From Chryseolinea sp. H1M3-3 (GTDB lineage Bacteria > Bacteroidota > Bacteroidia > Cytophagales > Cyclobacteriaceae): DNA of 64,000 bases. How positions within the stretch are numbered: the first letter of the stretch is position 1; each line of letters starts with the position of its first letter. This document shows positions 45,992 to 55,325 of the stretch, one piece after another. The notes beneath the pieces were generated by a model, which was given only the letters and a program-made list of their open reading frames with translations, searched no databases and was not told where the DNA came from. The stretch is taken from NCBI RefSeq assembly GCF_029360725.1, contig NZ_JARKMY010000001.1, positions 1,116,001-1,180,000 on the forward strand, read 5' to 3'. The position numbers and the translations under genes are program-made.

Positions 45992-47806
45992 ATGAAAGAA
46001 TTAAAATACCTCAATAAGTATCTAATTAAATATAAATGGCACTTAATTCTTGGAACGGTCTTCGTAATTATTTCAAATATTTTTCAAATCGTTCCCGGAC
46101 CATTGGTTAGGCTTTCCATTGATTTGGTGGTCGATAATATTCGTGTTTATCAGACCTTTTCAGGCACAAATCTCCAAAATAATTTTTTTGATGTTTTTGC
46201 TTTTGGCATTGTGATTTATGCCGGTCTTATCCTTTTAATGGCGCTTCTACGCGGTATATTCTTGTACTTTATGCGGCAAACATTGATTGTGATGTCACGT
46301 CTGATAGAATTCGATTTAAAGAATGAAATCTTTGAACATTATCAGGTCCTGCCACTTAGTTTTTATCGAAGAAACAACACCGGCGACCTGATGAACAGAA
46401 TTTCCGAAGATGTAGGACGAGTGAGAATGTATCTGGGGCCAGCCATCATGTATGGATTAACTTTGGTAACCCTGTTTTTGATGTTGATTCCCTTAATGTT
46501 TGAAATTAGTCCAACGCTAACGTGGTACGCTTTGAGCCCACTGCCGTTATTATCCATCAGTATTTTCTGGGTCAACAATAAGGTTGAGAAACGCGCTGAA
46601 CAAATTCAGGAAAGTCAGTCAAAGCTTTCAACTTTTGTGCAGGAAGCTTTTAGCGGAATCCGGGTCATAAAATCCTTCAACCGCGAGCATGAATCAATTG
46701 GCAGATTTGATTTGGAGACTGACTATTATAGAAAACAATCGCTGAAACTCACCAAAGTTCAATCCCTGTTCTTTCCCCTCATCATGGGTTTAATCGGTTT
46801 AAGTACCATTCTTACCGTTTATGCGGGTAGCACTGAGGTTATAAAAGGCAATTTGACTTTTGGCAACATTGCGGAATTTATTATTTACGTCAATTTATTA
46901 ACCTGGCCCGTCACTTCCCTTGGCTGGACCAGCAGCCTGGTTCAACGTGCAGAAGTATCTCAAAGAAGAATCAATGAATTTTTGAAGACACAAACCAGTT
47001 TAGTGTCCGAAAAGGAATTGGTTCATGAAATAAAAGGGAAGGTCGAATTCAGAAATGTAAGCTTTACCTATCCTGACACGGGCATTAAGGCTTTAAGAAA
47101 CATTTCATTCACGATCAATCCAGGAGAATCGCTGGCGATTATTGGAACTACAGGTTCGGGAAAAAGTACCGTATCAAATTTAGTCTCGCGGTTATACGAT
47201 GTAAGGGAAGGAGAAATTCTAATTGATGATATCCCCATCTCACATTATAATCTGAATTCACTTCGTAGTCAAATTGGATATGTACCTCAGGACGTTTTCC
47301 TTTTCAGCGATACAATTTTTAACAATATAGGATTTGGGATAAAAAATCCCGATGAAGTGAAGGTTATTCAAGCTGCTAGGGATGCAGATGTTTACGAAAA
47401 TATCATGCAATTCCCCCAGGGATTTAATACCAGGGTAGGAGAGCGTGGCATTACACTTTCGGGTGGCCAAAAACAACGTGTATCGATTGCCCGTGCCATC
47501 GTGCGTGAACCAAAAATTCTTATGCTTGACGACGCCCTTTCGGCAGTTGACACCAAAACGGAGAACAATATTCTTAACAGCATGAAACGGATCATGGAGG
47601 GAAGAACAACCATCATCATTTCTCACCGGGTTTCATCCGCGAAACTTGCTAACAAAATCGTTGTTTTAGTCGATGGACTTATTGCCGAAGAAGGGACGCA
47701 TGAATCATTGCTGATGAAGGAAGGTATGTATAAGGATCTCTTCGAAAAACAAGGACAGCTAGATCCAGCGGCAACCGAAGAATCTGAATCAGAAAACGTA
47801 TCTTAA
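45992..47806 (+). CDS. ABC exporter half-transporter, MdlA-like (degenerate Walker B)
   Basis: 604 residues: six membrane helices (about 20-310) and a C-terminal ATPase. Walker A GTTGSGKST; signature LSGGQKQR is canonical; Walker B is ILMLDDALSAVD, with Asp in the place of the catalytic Glu; H-loop SHRVSS is present. This combination resembles E. coli MdlA and implies a heterodimer with one degenerate ATP site. The complementary partner may be the exporter at 48599-50371. Substrate unknown (lipid or peptide types are possible). ATG start. Its 3' end overlaps the converging barrel gene by 18 bases. Confidence 0.92.
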   Translation: MKELKYLNKYLIKYKWHLILGTVFVIISNIFQIVPGPLVRLSIDLVVDNIRVYQTFSGTNLQNNFFDVFAFGIVIYAGLILLMALLRGIFLYFMRQTLIVMSRLIEFDLKNEIFEHYQVLPLSFYRRNNTGDLMNRISEDVGRVRMYLGPAIMYGLTLVTLFLMLIPLMFEISPTLTWYALSPLPLLSISIFWVNNKVEKRAEQIQESQSKLSTFVQEAFSGIRVIKSFNREHESIGRFDLETDYYRKQSLKLTKVQSLFFPLIMGLIGLSTILTVYAGSTEVIKGNLTFGNIAEFIIYVNLLTWPVTSLGWTSSLVQRAEVSQRRINEFLKTQTSLVSEKELVHEIKGKVEFRNVSFTYPDTGIKALRNISFTINPGESLAIIGTTGSGKSTVSNLVSRLYDVREGEILIDDIPISHYNLNSLRSQIGYVPQDVFLFSDTIFNNIGFGIKNPDEVKVIQAARDADVYENIMQFPQGFNTRVGERGITLSGGQKQRVSIARAIVREPKILMLDDALSAVDTKTENNILNSMKRIMEGRTTIIISHRVSSAKLANKIVVLVDGLIAEEGTHESLLMKEGMYKDLFEKQGQLDPAATEESESENVS

Positions 47807-48529
47807 GCCAACACCGCCTTCAAAACGACTCCAGCCCGGATCAGCTTGTATATCAGTGAAATACTCTAACTCCATGAATGCAGAAATGGGTATTTTAAAA
47901 TTGGCGTATTCAATGCCCGCAACGGCCTGTGGGCCCATCGTTAGGCGGGACCTTTCTATCCGTCCAAATTTTTTGTCATCGCCCATACTTTCCATATACG
48001 TATAGTCATACTGAATTTTGGTACTCTTCCATTCCCATCCGGCGCCTACATAAAGTTGCAGGCCAGGAGAAATCTGTTCTACATTAACGTGATAAAGCAA
48101 TTTGATTTCACCTATTAAATCAGACTTTACTTTGTGCGTGTAGTATTCCAGTGAGTCCTCTCCATTCATGAATTTTTTGCGCTCCAATTCTTCGTAAAAT
48201 TTCTCCGCAAAATAACGGTTGTACAAACCGCTGGAAGCCTTGCCAATGTCAGCGACAATGGCAAATTTCTTGTTCGCATAATACTTATAAGTAATGGCGA
48301 ATGGATCACCCAGTTTTACGCCGATGCCATGGTAGGGATACTTACTATTCTCAAAAATAGGACAAACAGTTTTCGCTTTGGCGCCTCTAACACGTGCGGC
48401 AGCATGGTTGTGGCGTTCGCGGGTATACATACTTTTACCACCATTGTAAATGCGCGCCTTTTGGGCTATTACGAACTCCGCACTCAACAGGAAAAAAATG
48501 AATAAAGTAACCTTTGTAAAAAAGTGCAT
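47789..48529 (-). CDS. Outer-membrane beta-barrel-like protein, unknown
   Basis: 246 residues from the ATG at 48527-48529, which directly precedes a good signal peptide (MHFFTKVTLF... to FVIAQ). An in-frame ATG at 48550 adds seven residues. The mature part is rich in aromatic, alternating strands (LQLYVGAGWEWKSTKIQYDY) and ends in Phe (GVGLRYVF), typical of BAM-inserted barrels. Not recognised. It lies between two converging ABC exporter genes; the last 18 bases overlap the first one. Confidence 0.75.
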   Translation of the reverse strand: MHFFTKVTLFIFFLLSAEFVIAQKARIYNGGKSMYTRERHNHAAARVRGAKAKTVCPIFENSKYPYHGIGVKLGDPFAITYKYYANKKFAIVADIGKASSGLYNRYFAEKFYEELERKKFMNGEDSLEYYTHKVKSDLIGEIKLLYHVNVEQISPGLQLYVGAGWEWKSTKIQYDYTYMESMGDDKKFGRIERSRLTMGPQAVAGIEYANFKIPISAFMELEYFTDIQADPGWSRFEGGVGLRYVF

Positions 48530-48598
48530 TTCGCAGTAAATATACTGCATTTGCCCCGGAATGACCTTCTAAGGCCCGGTTACCGACCGATTTAAGCT

Positions 48599-50371
48599 TT
48601 AAACAAACTCTTTATACTGCATCTTGTGGAGTTGCGCATAAAATCCTTCCCGAACCAGCAGTTCCTCGTGACGTCCAATTTCTTTTATTTCACCATGATC
48701 AAGGACGATAATTTTATTTGCTTTTTGAATCGTTGAAAGCCGGTGTGCTATTACTATGGATGTTCTTCCACTCATCATTTTACCAATCGCTTGCTGAATC
48801 AGCTCCTCGGTTTCGCTATCCACGGAAGATGTTGCCTCATCTAAAACAAGAATTTTTGGGTTATACACCATGGCACGAATAAAGGAAATGAGCTGCCGTT
48901 GCCCTACCGACAACGTTGAGCCACGCTCCATCACATTGTATTGAAGCCTACCTGGCAACCGTTCAATGAATTTTCTTGCGCCCACCACGTCGGCAGCATG
49001 CCAAACCATCTCTTCTGTTACTTCGGGATTGCCAAGCGTAATATTGTTAAGGATGGAATCGGAAAAGAGAAAAACATCTTGTAAAACAACGCCAATATTT
49101 TTACGAAGGGTGCCCAACTCATAATCTGCAAGGTCAATCCCGTCAACCTGAATTGACCCGCGATTAATTTCGTAAAACCGGTTTAACAAATTGATGATAG
49201 AAGACTTGCCAGCACCGGTCGCTCCCACCAATGCAACCGTCTCCCCAGGCTTAATATCCAGATTGATGTCTTTCAAAACATATTCCGCGTCATTATATGC
49301 GAACCAAACGTGGCTGAATTTAACTTCCCCTTTAACATGATCAGGTTTATACTTGCCGTTTTGCTGTATGTCATCCGTTGCATCCAAAAGATTCAGGATC
49401 CGGGATGAACTTACGATACCCATTTGTAGCGTGTTGTAACGATCGGCAATCATTCTGATGGGCCTAAAAAACATTTGAATGTACATGATAAAGGCAATCA
49501 GCTTTCCAATAGTGATTCCGGTTTCGTCATAATTGATAACGCCCTTTGCACCATACCATACCAGCAATCCAATTCCAGCCGCAGCGATAATTTCGGCTAC
49601 CGGGAAATAAATAGAGTAATAAAGCACGGATTTTAAATTGGCCCGTTTATGTTCTTCATTTATTTCCTTAAACTTTTCAAATTCCCTTTTCTCACTACCA
49701 AAAATCTGTACAATGTTCATACCGGTAATGTGCTCCTGAACAAATGTGTTGAGGTTGGACACCGCATTTCGAACATCATTAAAAGTGACTTTGATTTTTT
49801 CTTTAAATATGTAAGTACTAATCAAAAGCAAGGGTAAGGTAGACAAGCTCACTAATGCTAACCTCCAATCTTGCGAAAACATAAACGCCAAAATAAAGAT
49901 GATCTGAAGCAAATCCCCGACCATGGCGGCAAGGCCTTCACTAAAAACATCTGATAAAGTTTCAACATCTGAAATCGTCCTTGTGACAAGTCTTCCTATA
50001 GGCGTCTTATCAAAAAATTTCAGACGCAGCGATACAATGTGTTGGTATAGTTTGGAGCGAATGTCGCGAATGACTTGCTGACCAAGCCAACCTGATAAAT
50101 AAGTATGGACATATTGCACAACAGAGTGAAAAATGAGCAAACCGAGCAGAACGATCATCATATTGACCATGCCCTGGTAGTTCCCGCTAGCTACATCGTT
50201 ATCTAATGTATATTGAATCAAGAATGGCCGGGTCGGAGCCAGCAGGCCTAGTAACACAGTAAGTACAACCACTGTAATAAACCTTCCTTTATAAGGCATC
50301 ACAAACCTCATTAGCCTGGACAGTACCGACCAATCAATAATATTACCACTGCTTACTTTTTCTTTCTCCAC
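48599..50371 (-). CDS. ABC exporter half-transporter, MdlB-like (LSVGQ signature)
   Basis: 590 residues with six membrane helices and a C-terminal ATPase. Walker A GATGAGKSS; Walker B ILVLDEATSSVD has the catalytic Glu; the signature is LSVGQRQ, with Val in place of Gly; H-loop AHRLST. This is the complementary motif set to the other exporter and resembles E. coli MdlB. The start is GTG (50369-50371). It follows truA after 42 bases on the same strand. Confidence 0.92.
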   Translation of the reverse strand: MEKEKVSSGNIIDWSVLSRLMRFVMPYKGRFITVVVLTVLLGLLAPTRPFLIQYTLDNDVASGNYQGMVNMMIVLLGLLIFHSVVQYVHTYLSGWLGQQVIRDIRSKLYQHIVSLRLKFFDKTPIGRLVTRTISDVETLSDVFSEGLAAMVGDLLQIIFILAFMFSQDWRLALVSLSTLPLLLISTYIFKEKIKVTFNDVRNAVSNLNTFVQEHITGMNIVQIFGSEKREFEKFKEINEEHKRANLKSVLYYSIYFPVAEIIAAAGIGLLVWYGAKGVINYDETGITIGKLIAFIMYIQMFFRPIRMIADRYNTLQMGIVSSSRILNLLDATDDIQQNGKYKPDHVKGEVKFSHVWFAYNDAEYVLKDINLDIKPGETVALVGATGAGKSSIINLLNRFYEINRGSIQVDGIDLADYELGTLRKNIGVVLQDVFLFSDSILNNITLGNPEVTEEMVWHAADVVGARKFIERLPGRLQYNVMERGSTLSVGQRQLISFIRAMVYNPKILVLDEATSSVDSETEELIQQAIGKMMSGRTSIVIAHRLSTIQKANKIIVLDHGEIKEIGRHEELLVREGFYAQLHKMQYKEFV

Positions 50372-50413
50372 GGGTTACTGAATTTACTGAGTTGTGTATA
50401 CGTCGAATTGTGG

Positions 50414-51160
50414 TCACCGGATAAAGATATGAGGTGGATATTTAACTTTAATGAGATATAAACCGTACGCGGGTACATTGGCGCCGGCCTTTTTTCGATC
50501 CCTGCTCTGAATAATAGACTGAAATTCTTTCATCGAAGTTTTTCCAGTGCCGATGTTCAACAGTGTCCCAACAATTGCTCTAACCATTCCTCTTAAAAAG
50601 CGATTCGCGGTTATTGTAAATTCCAACATATCTCCCTTTTTCTGCCATTCGGCTTTTTTGATCTCACTAAGAAAGTGATTCACATCTGTTTTTACTTTGC
50701 TAAAACATTCGAAATCATGTTCCCCCAAAAGCAACGCCGCGGCTTGGTTCATGGTCTCAACATCAACCTGCTTAAAATAATGCCACGCCAAGCCCTCCAA
50801 AAGCGGATTCTTTTTTTGCGTGATGAGATACCGGTACGTCCGTTCCACTGCATCATGGCGTGCACTTACGTCATGCTTAACCTTTCTAATAGATTGGATG
50901 GATATATCCTTTGGCAGAAATGAGTTCAACCGTGGTATAAGTAGCTCTGAATCAAATTCCTTTTCAATATCAACCTGGAAAAATTGCTGAGAGCAGTGTA
51001 CGCCAGCGTCAGTTCGACCGCTGCCAAAAATCTTGAGAGGCTCGCGAAGAATTTTGCTTAACGCATCTTCCACCACAGCCTGAACACCAATAGCATTTAA
51101 TTGGCTTTGCCAGCCAACATAATTTTTCCCATTGTAAGCGATTTCAAAAAAGTAGCGCAT
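50414..51160 (-). CDS. truA: tRNA pseudouridine synthase TruA
   Basis: 248 residues. It makes pseudouridine at positions 38-40 of tRNA anticodon arms. The catalytic Asp is in GRTDAGVHCSQQFF; other landmarks are YNGKNYVGWQSQ at the start and NRFLRGMVRAIVGTLL near the C-terminus. ATG start. Divergent from the DUF4293 gene. Confidence 0.97.
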   Translation of the reverse strand: MRYFFEIAYNGKNYVGWQSQLNAIGVQAVVEDALSKILREPLKIFGSGRTDAGVHCSQQFFQVDIEKEFDSELLIPRLNSFLPKDISIQSIRKVKHDVSARHDAVERTYRYLITQKKNPLLEGLAWHYFKQVDVETMNQAAALLLGEHDFECFSKVKTDVNHFLSEIKKAEWQKKGDMLEFTITANRFLRGMVRAIVGTLLNIGTGKTSMKEFQSIIQSRDRKKAGANVPAYGLYLIKVKYPPHIFIR

Positions 51161-51215
51161 CCAGACAAATATTAACCGACATCAAATGGCGGCTCGGGGT
51201 AAGCATTTATTTTAT

Positions 51216-51223
51216 TTACTTTG
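51216..51223 (+). promoter_or_regulatory. Candidate -7 element upstream of the DUF4293 gene
   Basis: TTACTTTG is a 7/8 match to TAnnTTTG, 23 bases before the ATG at 51247. A -33 TTTG-like partner is not clear. Confidence 0.35.
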
Positions 51224-51246
51224 CGGCAAGTTAAAGCAACATCACT

Positions 51247-51711
51247 ATGTGGCAAAGAATCCAAACTGTATTTCTGGTTATTGCAATTATCAGCCTTGTC
51301 GCCTCGATATTCCTTCCGATTTGGGCGCACATCGATGAAGAGGGAAAGAAGCATGTTTTGTATGCCCTGCATTATACCGCTACTGAAAAGGATCAACCGA
51401 CCACCACTTACCTGCCGTATTCGATTACAGCTATCTTCGCCATTGCATCCGCTACCATTGCATTTATCGAAATCGGTAAGTTCAAAAACAGGATGTTGCA
51501 GATGAAACTGGGGGCACTTAATTCACTTTTTTTAGTCGCAACCATCGGTACCGCATTATATTTTGCCAGCCAAATGATCAAGGCACATGAGGGAGGAACC
51601 TATGGCTTGGGCATGTGGCTTCCTGGTATTGCAGTTTTGTGCAATTTACTGTCAAATCGTTTTATCCGGAAGGATGAGAAACTAGTAAGAGATTCAGAAA
51701 GGCTGCGATAG
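51247..51711 (+). CDS. DUF4293 membrane protein
   Basis: 154 residues with four membrane helices. MWQRIQTVFLVIA opening and topology fit the Bacteroidota-specific DUF4293 family, often next to truA. Function unknown. ATG start, divergent from truA with an 86-base gap. Confidence 0.85.
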   Translation: MWQRIQTVFLVIAIISLVASIFLPIWAHIDEEGKKHVLYALHYTATEKDQPTTTYLPYSITAIFAIASATIAFIEIGKFKNRMLQMKLGALNSLFLVATIGTALYFASQMIKAHEGGTYGLGMWLPGIAVLCNLLSNRFIRKDEKLVRDSERLR

Positions 51712-51824
51712 CTCCAAAAAAATTCCGTTTTTAAAATACGCTTACAAAGGTAGTTAAGATGTAAAAATTTACTGCAACTATTTTACAGATGTTTGAGTAT
51801 AAGGTGCTTATAACTCCAAACATC

Positions 51825-52268
51825 ATGAAAAAATATTTAGTTGGTTGCATTGTTTTTTTATCAATCGTGACCAATGTCGCTGCACAAGAGTATCGCATTG
51901 TAACTACCATTGAATCTATCGTGCCGATGGGTATTGGCCGATCCAGGATTTTGGATCACAAAACACCCGAAGACTACCACCCGCTTACGACCGAGCGTAC
52001 CGATGGAAAAAAATCTGAACAGGGTGAAGTTAAACGGGAAGACATCAAAATTGAGAACTTTGAGGAAACCAAACTCCTGAACTTCTACAGTATAGCCGGT
52101 ATAAATTTTCAAAACATCTCGTCAAATGATGCTGTGGTTTCTTCGAAACTCTCTGAAATGGCAAAAGAGGGTTGGAACCTAGTTTTCGTAACCAGTGGTG
52201 TAGAAAGCGATGCAGGAGAAAAAGACGGCAACGGAATTTTTATAACACGTTATGTTTTTAAACGCTGA
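51825..52268 (+). CDS. Secreted protein with DUF4177-like C-terminus
   Basis: 147 residues from the ATG at 51825-51827, which directly starts a signal peptide (MKKYLVGCIVFLSIVTNVAAQ region). An upstream in-frame ATG (51789) would add 12 residues before it. The C-terminal block (LSEMAKEGWNLVFVTSGVES, then GIFITRYVFKR) resembles DUF4177. Exported, function unknown. A terminator follows. Confidence 0.7.
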   Translation: MKKYLVGCIVFLSIVTNVAAQEYRIVTTIESIVPMGIGRSRILDHKTPEDYHPLTTERTDGKKSEQGEVKREDIKIENFEETKLLNFYSIAGINFQNISSNDAVVSSKLSEMAKEGWNLVFVTSGVESDAGEKDGNGIFITRYVFKR

Positions 52269-52357
52269 AGGCCCCATAATCCCTCTCCTTTCGAAGAATT
52301 GAACTACATTTTTCTGCCAACCTGACACCCTTGCCGTGTTGGAATAAGATTTGAAAG

Positions 52358-52380
52358 CCCTGCCCTTCAGCAGGGTTTTT
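52358..52380 (+). terminator. Intrinsic terminator before htpG
   Basis: CCCTGC (52358-52363) pairs with GCAGGG (52370-52375) across a 6-base loop, followed by TTTTT. It ends the transcript of the secreted-protein gene. Confidence 0.75.
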
Positions 52381-52427
52381 CGTTCCTTGCAGTTAAAATC
52401 TAAACATCAACCTGAAACAAGTACAAT

Positions 52428-54332
52428 ATGGCAGCAGTAACAGAAAAAGGTAACATTTCCATTCACACGGAGAATATTTTTCCAATTATTAAGAAGTTCC
52501 TTTATTCCGATCATGAGATTTTCCTCAGAGAGCTCGTGAGTAATGCTGTAGATGCAACTCAAAAACTTAAAAAACTTTCTTCGATCGGAGAATTCTCCGG
52601 TGAACTGGGAGATCTGACCATCGAGGTGAAGTTCGATAAAAAAGAAAAAACCATTACGGTTAGTGATAAAGGAATAGGAATGACTGCCGATGAGATTAAG
52701 AAATACATTAATCAAATCGCATTTTCGGGAGCAACAGAGTTCGTCGAAAAATTCAAGGATAAAGGTGACGCAAAGGATATTATTGGCCGATTTGGCTTAG
52801 GCTTTTATTCTGCCTTTATGGTGGCAGATAAAGTGGAAATTATTTCCAGGTCTTTTAAAGCGGATGAAACCGAAGCTGCCCGTTGGGAATGTGATGGATC
52901 CACTGAGTTTGAACTCACCGAGGCAATAAAGCAAGATCGTGGTACCGATGTTATTCTTCATATCAATAATGACTCAGAAGAATTTTTGGATGAATTCCGA
53001 TTGAAAGGGATTTTAGAAAAGTACTGCAAATTTTTGCCTGTTGAAGTAAAGTTCGGTACAAAAGAAGAAAGCGTTGAAGATGGAGTGGACAAAGATGGTA
53101 AACCTCAATACAAGACGGTTACAAAAGATCGCATCATCAATAATCCGTCGCCACTCTGGACGAAATCACCTAAAGAATTAAAAGACGAAGATTACCTTAA
53201 TTTTTATAAAGAATTATATCCGTTTTCAGAAGATCCATTGTTTTGGATTCATCTGAATGTTGACTATCCATTTAACCTTACAGGCATCCTTTACTTCCCC
53301 AAAGTGAAGAATGACTTCGAAATTCAAAAAAATAAAATTCAACTCTACTCTCGTCAGGTATTCATTACTGATGAAGTAAAAGATGTTGTGCCTGATTTCT
53401 TAATGATGCTACATGGAATTCTTGATTCACCCGACATCCCACTTAACGTGTCGCGAAGCTATCTGCAAAGTGACGCCAACGTAAAAAAGATAAGTCAGCA
53501 CATTACCAAAAAAGTCGCCGACAAGTTATCGGAGTTGTTCAAGAAAGATCGAAAGGATTTTGAAAAGAAATGGGACGACATCAACATTTTCGTGAAGTAC
53601 GGAATCATCAGCGATGAAAAATTCTACGATCGCGCCAAAGAATTTTCTTTACTAAAGAATGTGGACGGCCAGTATTTTACTTTTGACGAATATCGTGAAA
53701 AGGTAAAGGTAAATCAGACTGATAAGAATGACCAGGTGATTTACCTATATTCATCCAATCCTGGCAAGCAAGACAGCTTCATACAAGCTGCGAAGAATAA
53801 GGGCTATGATGTGTTAAACCTGGATGGCGTTCTCGATAGTCATTACATCAACAGTCTCGAACAAAAACTAGAGAAGACTCAAATCAAACGTGTAGATAGC
53901 GAGACTGCCGACAAACTCATCGAGAAAGATCAAAAATCAGAGAGTGTGCTGAGCCAGGAAGAGCAGGACCAGGTAAAAGGACTTTTTGAAAAGGCAATTA
54001 ACAATAAAAATATGACCTTGGCCGTAGAGGCTATGTCGCCCGATGAATTACCCGTGGTGATCACCATGAGCGAATTTATGCGCAGAATGAAAGATATGGC
54101 AAAACTTGGCGGTGGAGGTTATAGTTTCATGGGATCTATGCCCGATAATTATAATGTGGCGATTAATGGAAACCATGCAATTGTGCAAAAAATATTGAAG
54201 GCAGAAAACGAGGACCAAAAAATTACGTTGGCAAAACAGGCTTATGATCTTGCATTGCTTTCTCAAAATATGCTTACCGGCGCTGATCTAACCAACTTTA
54301 TCAAGCGCAGCGTTACACTTACCGCTCAATAA
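52428..54332 (+). CDS. htpG: Chaperone HtpG (Hsp90)
   Basis: 634 residues. GHKL-type ATPase N-domain with ELVSNAVDATQKL, VSDKGIGMTADEI and GRFGLGFYSAFMV; middle domain with the catalytic-Arg loop (PLNVSRSYLQ); C-terminal dimerisation domain. It folds client proteins with ATP. ATG start. Bounded by terminators on both sides, so it is a single-gene unit. Confidence 0.97.
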   Translation: MAAVTEKGNISIHTENIFPIIKKFLYSDHEIFLRELVSNAVDATQKLKKLSSIGEFSGELGDLTIEVKFDKKEKTITVSDKGIGMTADEIKKYINQIAFSGATEFVEKFKDKGDAKDIIGRFGLGFYSAFMVADKVEIISRSFKADETEAARWECDGSTEFELTEAIKQDRGTDVILHINNDSEEFLDEFRLKGILEKYCKFLPVEVKFGTKEESVEDGVDKDGKPQYKTVTKDRIINNPSPLWTKSPKELKDEDYLNFYKELYPFSEDPLFWIHLNVDYPFNLTGILYFPKVKNDFEIQKNKIQLYSRQVFITDEVKDVVPDFLMMLHGILDSPDIPLNVSRSYLQSDANVKKISQHITKKVADKLSELFKKDRKDFEKKWDDINIFVKYGIISDEKFYDRAKEFSLLKNVDGQYFTFDEYREKVKVNQTDKNDQVIYLYSSNPGKQDSFIQAAKNKGYDVLNLDGVLDSHYINSLEQKLEKTQIKRVDSETADKLIEKDQKSESVLSQEEQDQVKGLFEKAINNKNMTLAVEAMSPDELPVVITMSEFMRRMKDMAKLGGGGYSFMGSMPDNYNVAINGNHAIVQKILKAENEDQKITLAKQAYDLALLSQNMLTGADLTNFIKRSVTLTAQ

Positions 54333-54344
54333 ATTTACAGAGCT

Positions 54345-54378
54345 AGTCGTCCGACCATTCAAAGATGATCGGACGACT
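54345..54378 (+). terminator. Hairpin after htpG
   Basis: AGTCGTCCGA (54345-54354) and TCGGACGACT (54369-54378) form a perfect 10-bp stem with a 14-base loop. Only TTTCCCC follows, so termination is weak by the standard rule. Confidence 0.6.
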
Positions 54379-54432
54379 TTCCCCTTCCCCGGAATAATAT
54401 TTTTTAGGTAACTTCGTTTCCAGAATCAACTG

Positions 54433-55257
54433 ATGCCTATGCCGTTGAAGTTAATTTTTTCATGCTTTTTCATTGGACTTAGCGCTACCCTTTATGCTCA
54501 GGAAGGTGACCCGGAAGAACAACGCTTCACCATAGATACCCCCGCAAGCCTTGATTTTAAAAAAGAAGAGGATCCGGTAAGCAATAAGAAAAAGAAGAAG
54601 GTTAAGAAAAGGGTTTACTATGGCGTAAAGACAAAAAAAGGCTTCACGCGAAAAGGCCAGGGTGACCGCATTACTTATGAGCTTTTCTATGTCTTAAAAA
54701 AGCCCGAAAAACCTCAGACTTTCGTCCGGGATATTTATTGGTATGATTATACGCGTCGTGAGATCAGAAAGACTACAACTTTTGATCCGTCAAAGGGCGT
54801 ATTGCTTCATGGGCCCTATGAAAAGCGACAGGGTGAAGTTGTTTTAGAGAAGGGAATTTTTTACAAGGGTACCCGTCACGGCCGTTGGATGAAGTACAAC
54901 CGCGATAGCACCCTGATGGATAAAGACCGGTTTTATCGGGGCTGGCCAAAGGAATCTCTTGTCAGTTATTACGACCCACAGGAACGGAAACGTATGAAAG
55001 AAATGACTCCTATTGAATATGGGGAAAAGGAAGGATACTACTATTTCTTTCATGAAAATGGGCAGCTGGCGGTACAAGGTGAATATCATTGGGACGAAAA
55101 AGTGGGGGACTGGACTGAGTTTTATCCTAACGGAAAGCGGAAGAAAATACTTACCTACCCCAAAGAGCCATTCGATGAAACGATCAAGCCGTATGTAAAA
55201 GCTGAATGGAACGATAAAGGGAAAGAGTTATATAGGAATAACAAAATGGCGAAATAG
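54433..55257 (+). CDS. Secreted MORN/YwqK-like protein
   Basis: 274 residues. Signal peptide (1-21, TLYAQ). A Lys-rich segment (about 50-75) is followed by MORN/YwqK-like repeats: HGPYEK, KGTRHGRWMKY, KEGYYYFFHENGQLAVQGEY, VGDWTEFYPNGKRK. These repeats often mediate surface or protein contact in Bacteroidota; no toxin partner is visible, so the annotation 'antitoxin' sometimes given to YwqK is not supported here. ATG start. Confidence 0.8.
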   Translation: MPMPLKLIFSCFFIGLSATLYAQEGDPEEQRFTIDTPASLDFKKEEDPVSNKKKKKVKKRVYYGVKTKKGFTRKGQGDRITYELFYVLKKPEKPQTFVRDIYWYDYTRREIRKTTTFDPSKGVLLHGPYEKRQGEVVLEKGIFYKGTRHGRWMKYNRDSTLMDKDRFYRGWPKESLVSYYDPQERKRMKEMTPIEYGEKEGYYYFFHENGQLAVQGEYHWDEKVGDWTEFYPNGKRKKILTYPKEPFDETIKPYVKAEWNDKGKELYRNNKMAK

Positions 55258-55325
55258 ATTAGATTTAGGTCTGAAGACAAGTCCAAAGTTCGTCGTCCTG
55301 GACCTCGGGCTTAATTCAACTCATT

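Noticed and set aside
54433-55257. Toxin-antitoxin system based on the YwqK-like repeats
   Set aside because: It has a signal peptide and no toxin-like neighbour; the repeat alone does not imply an antitoxin.
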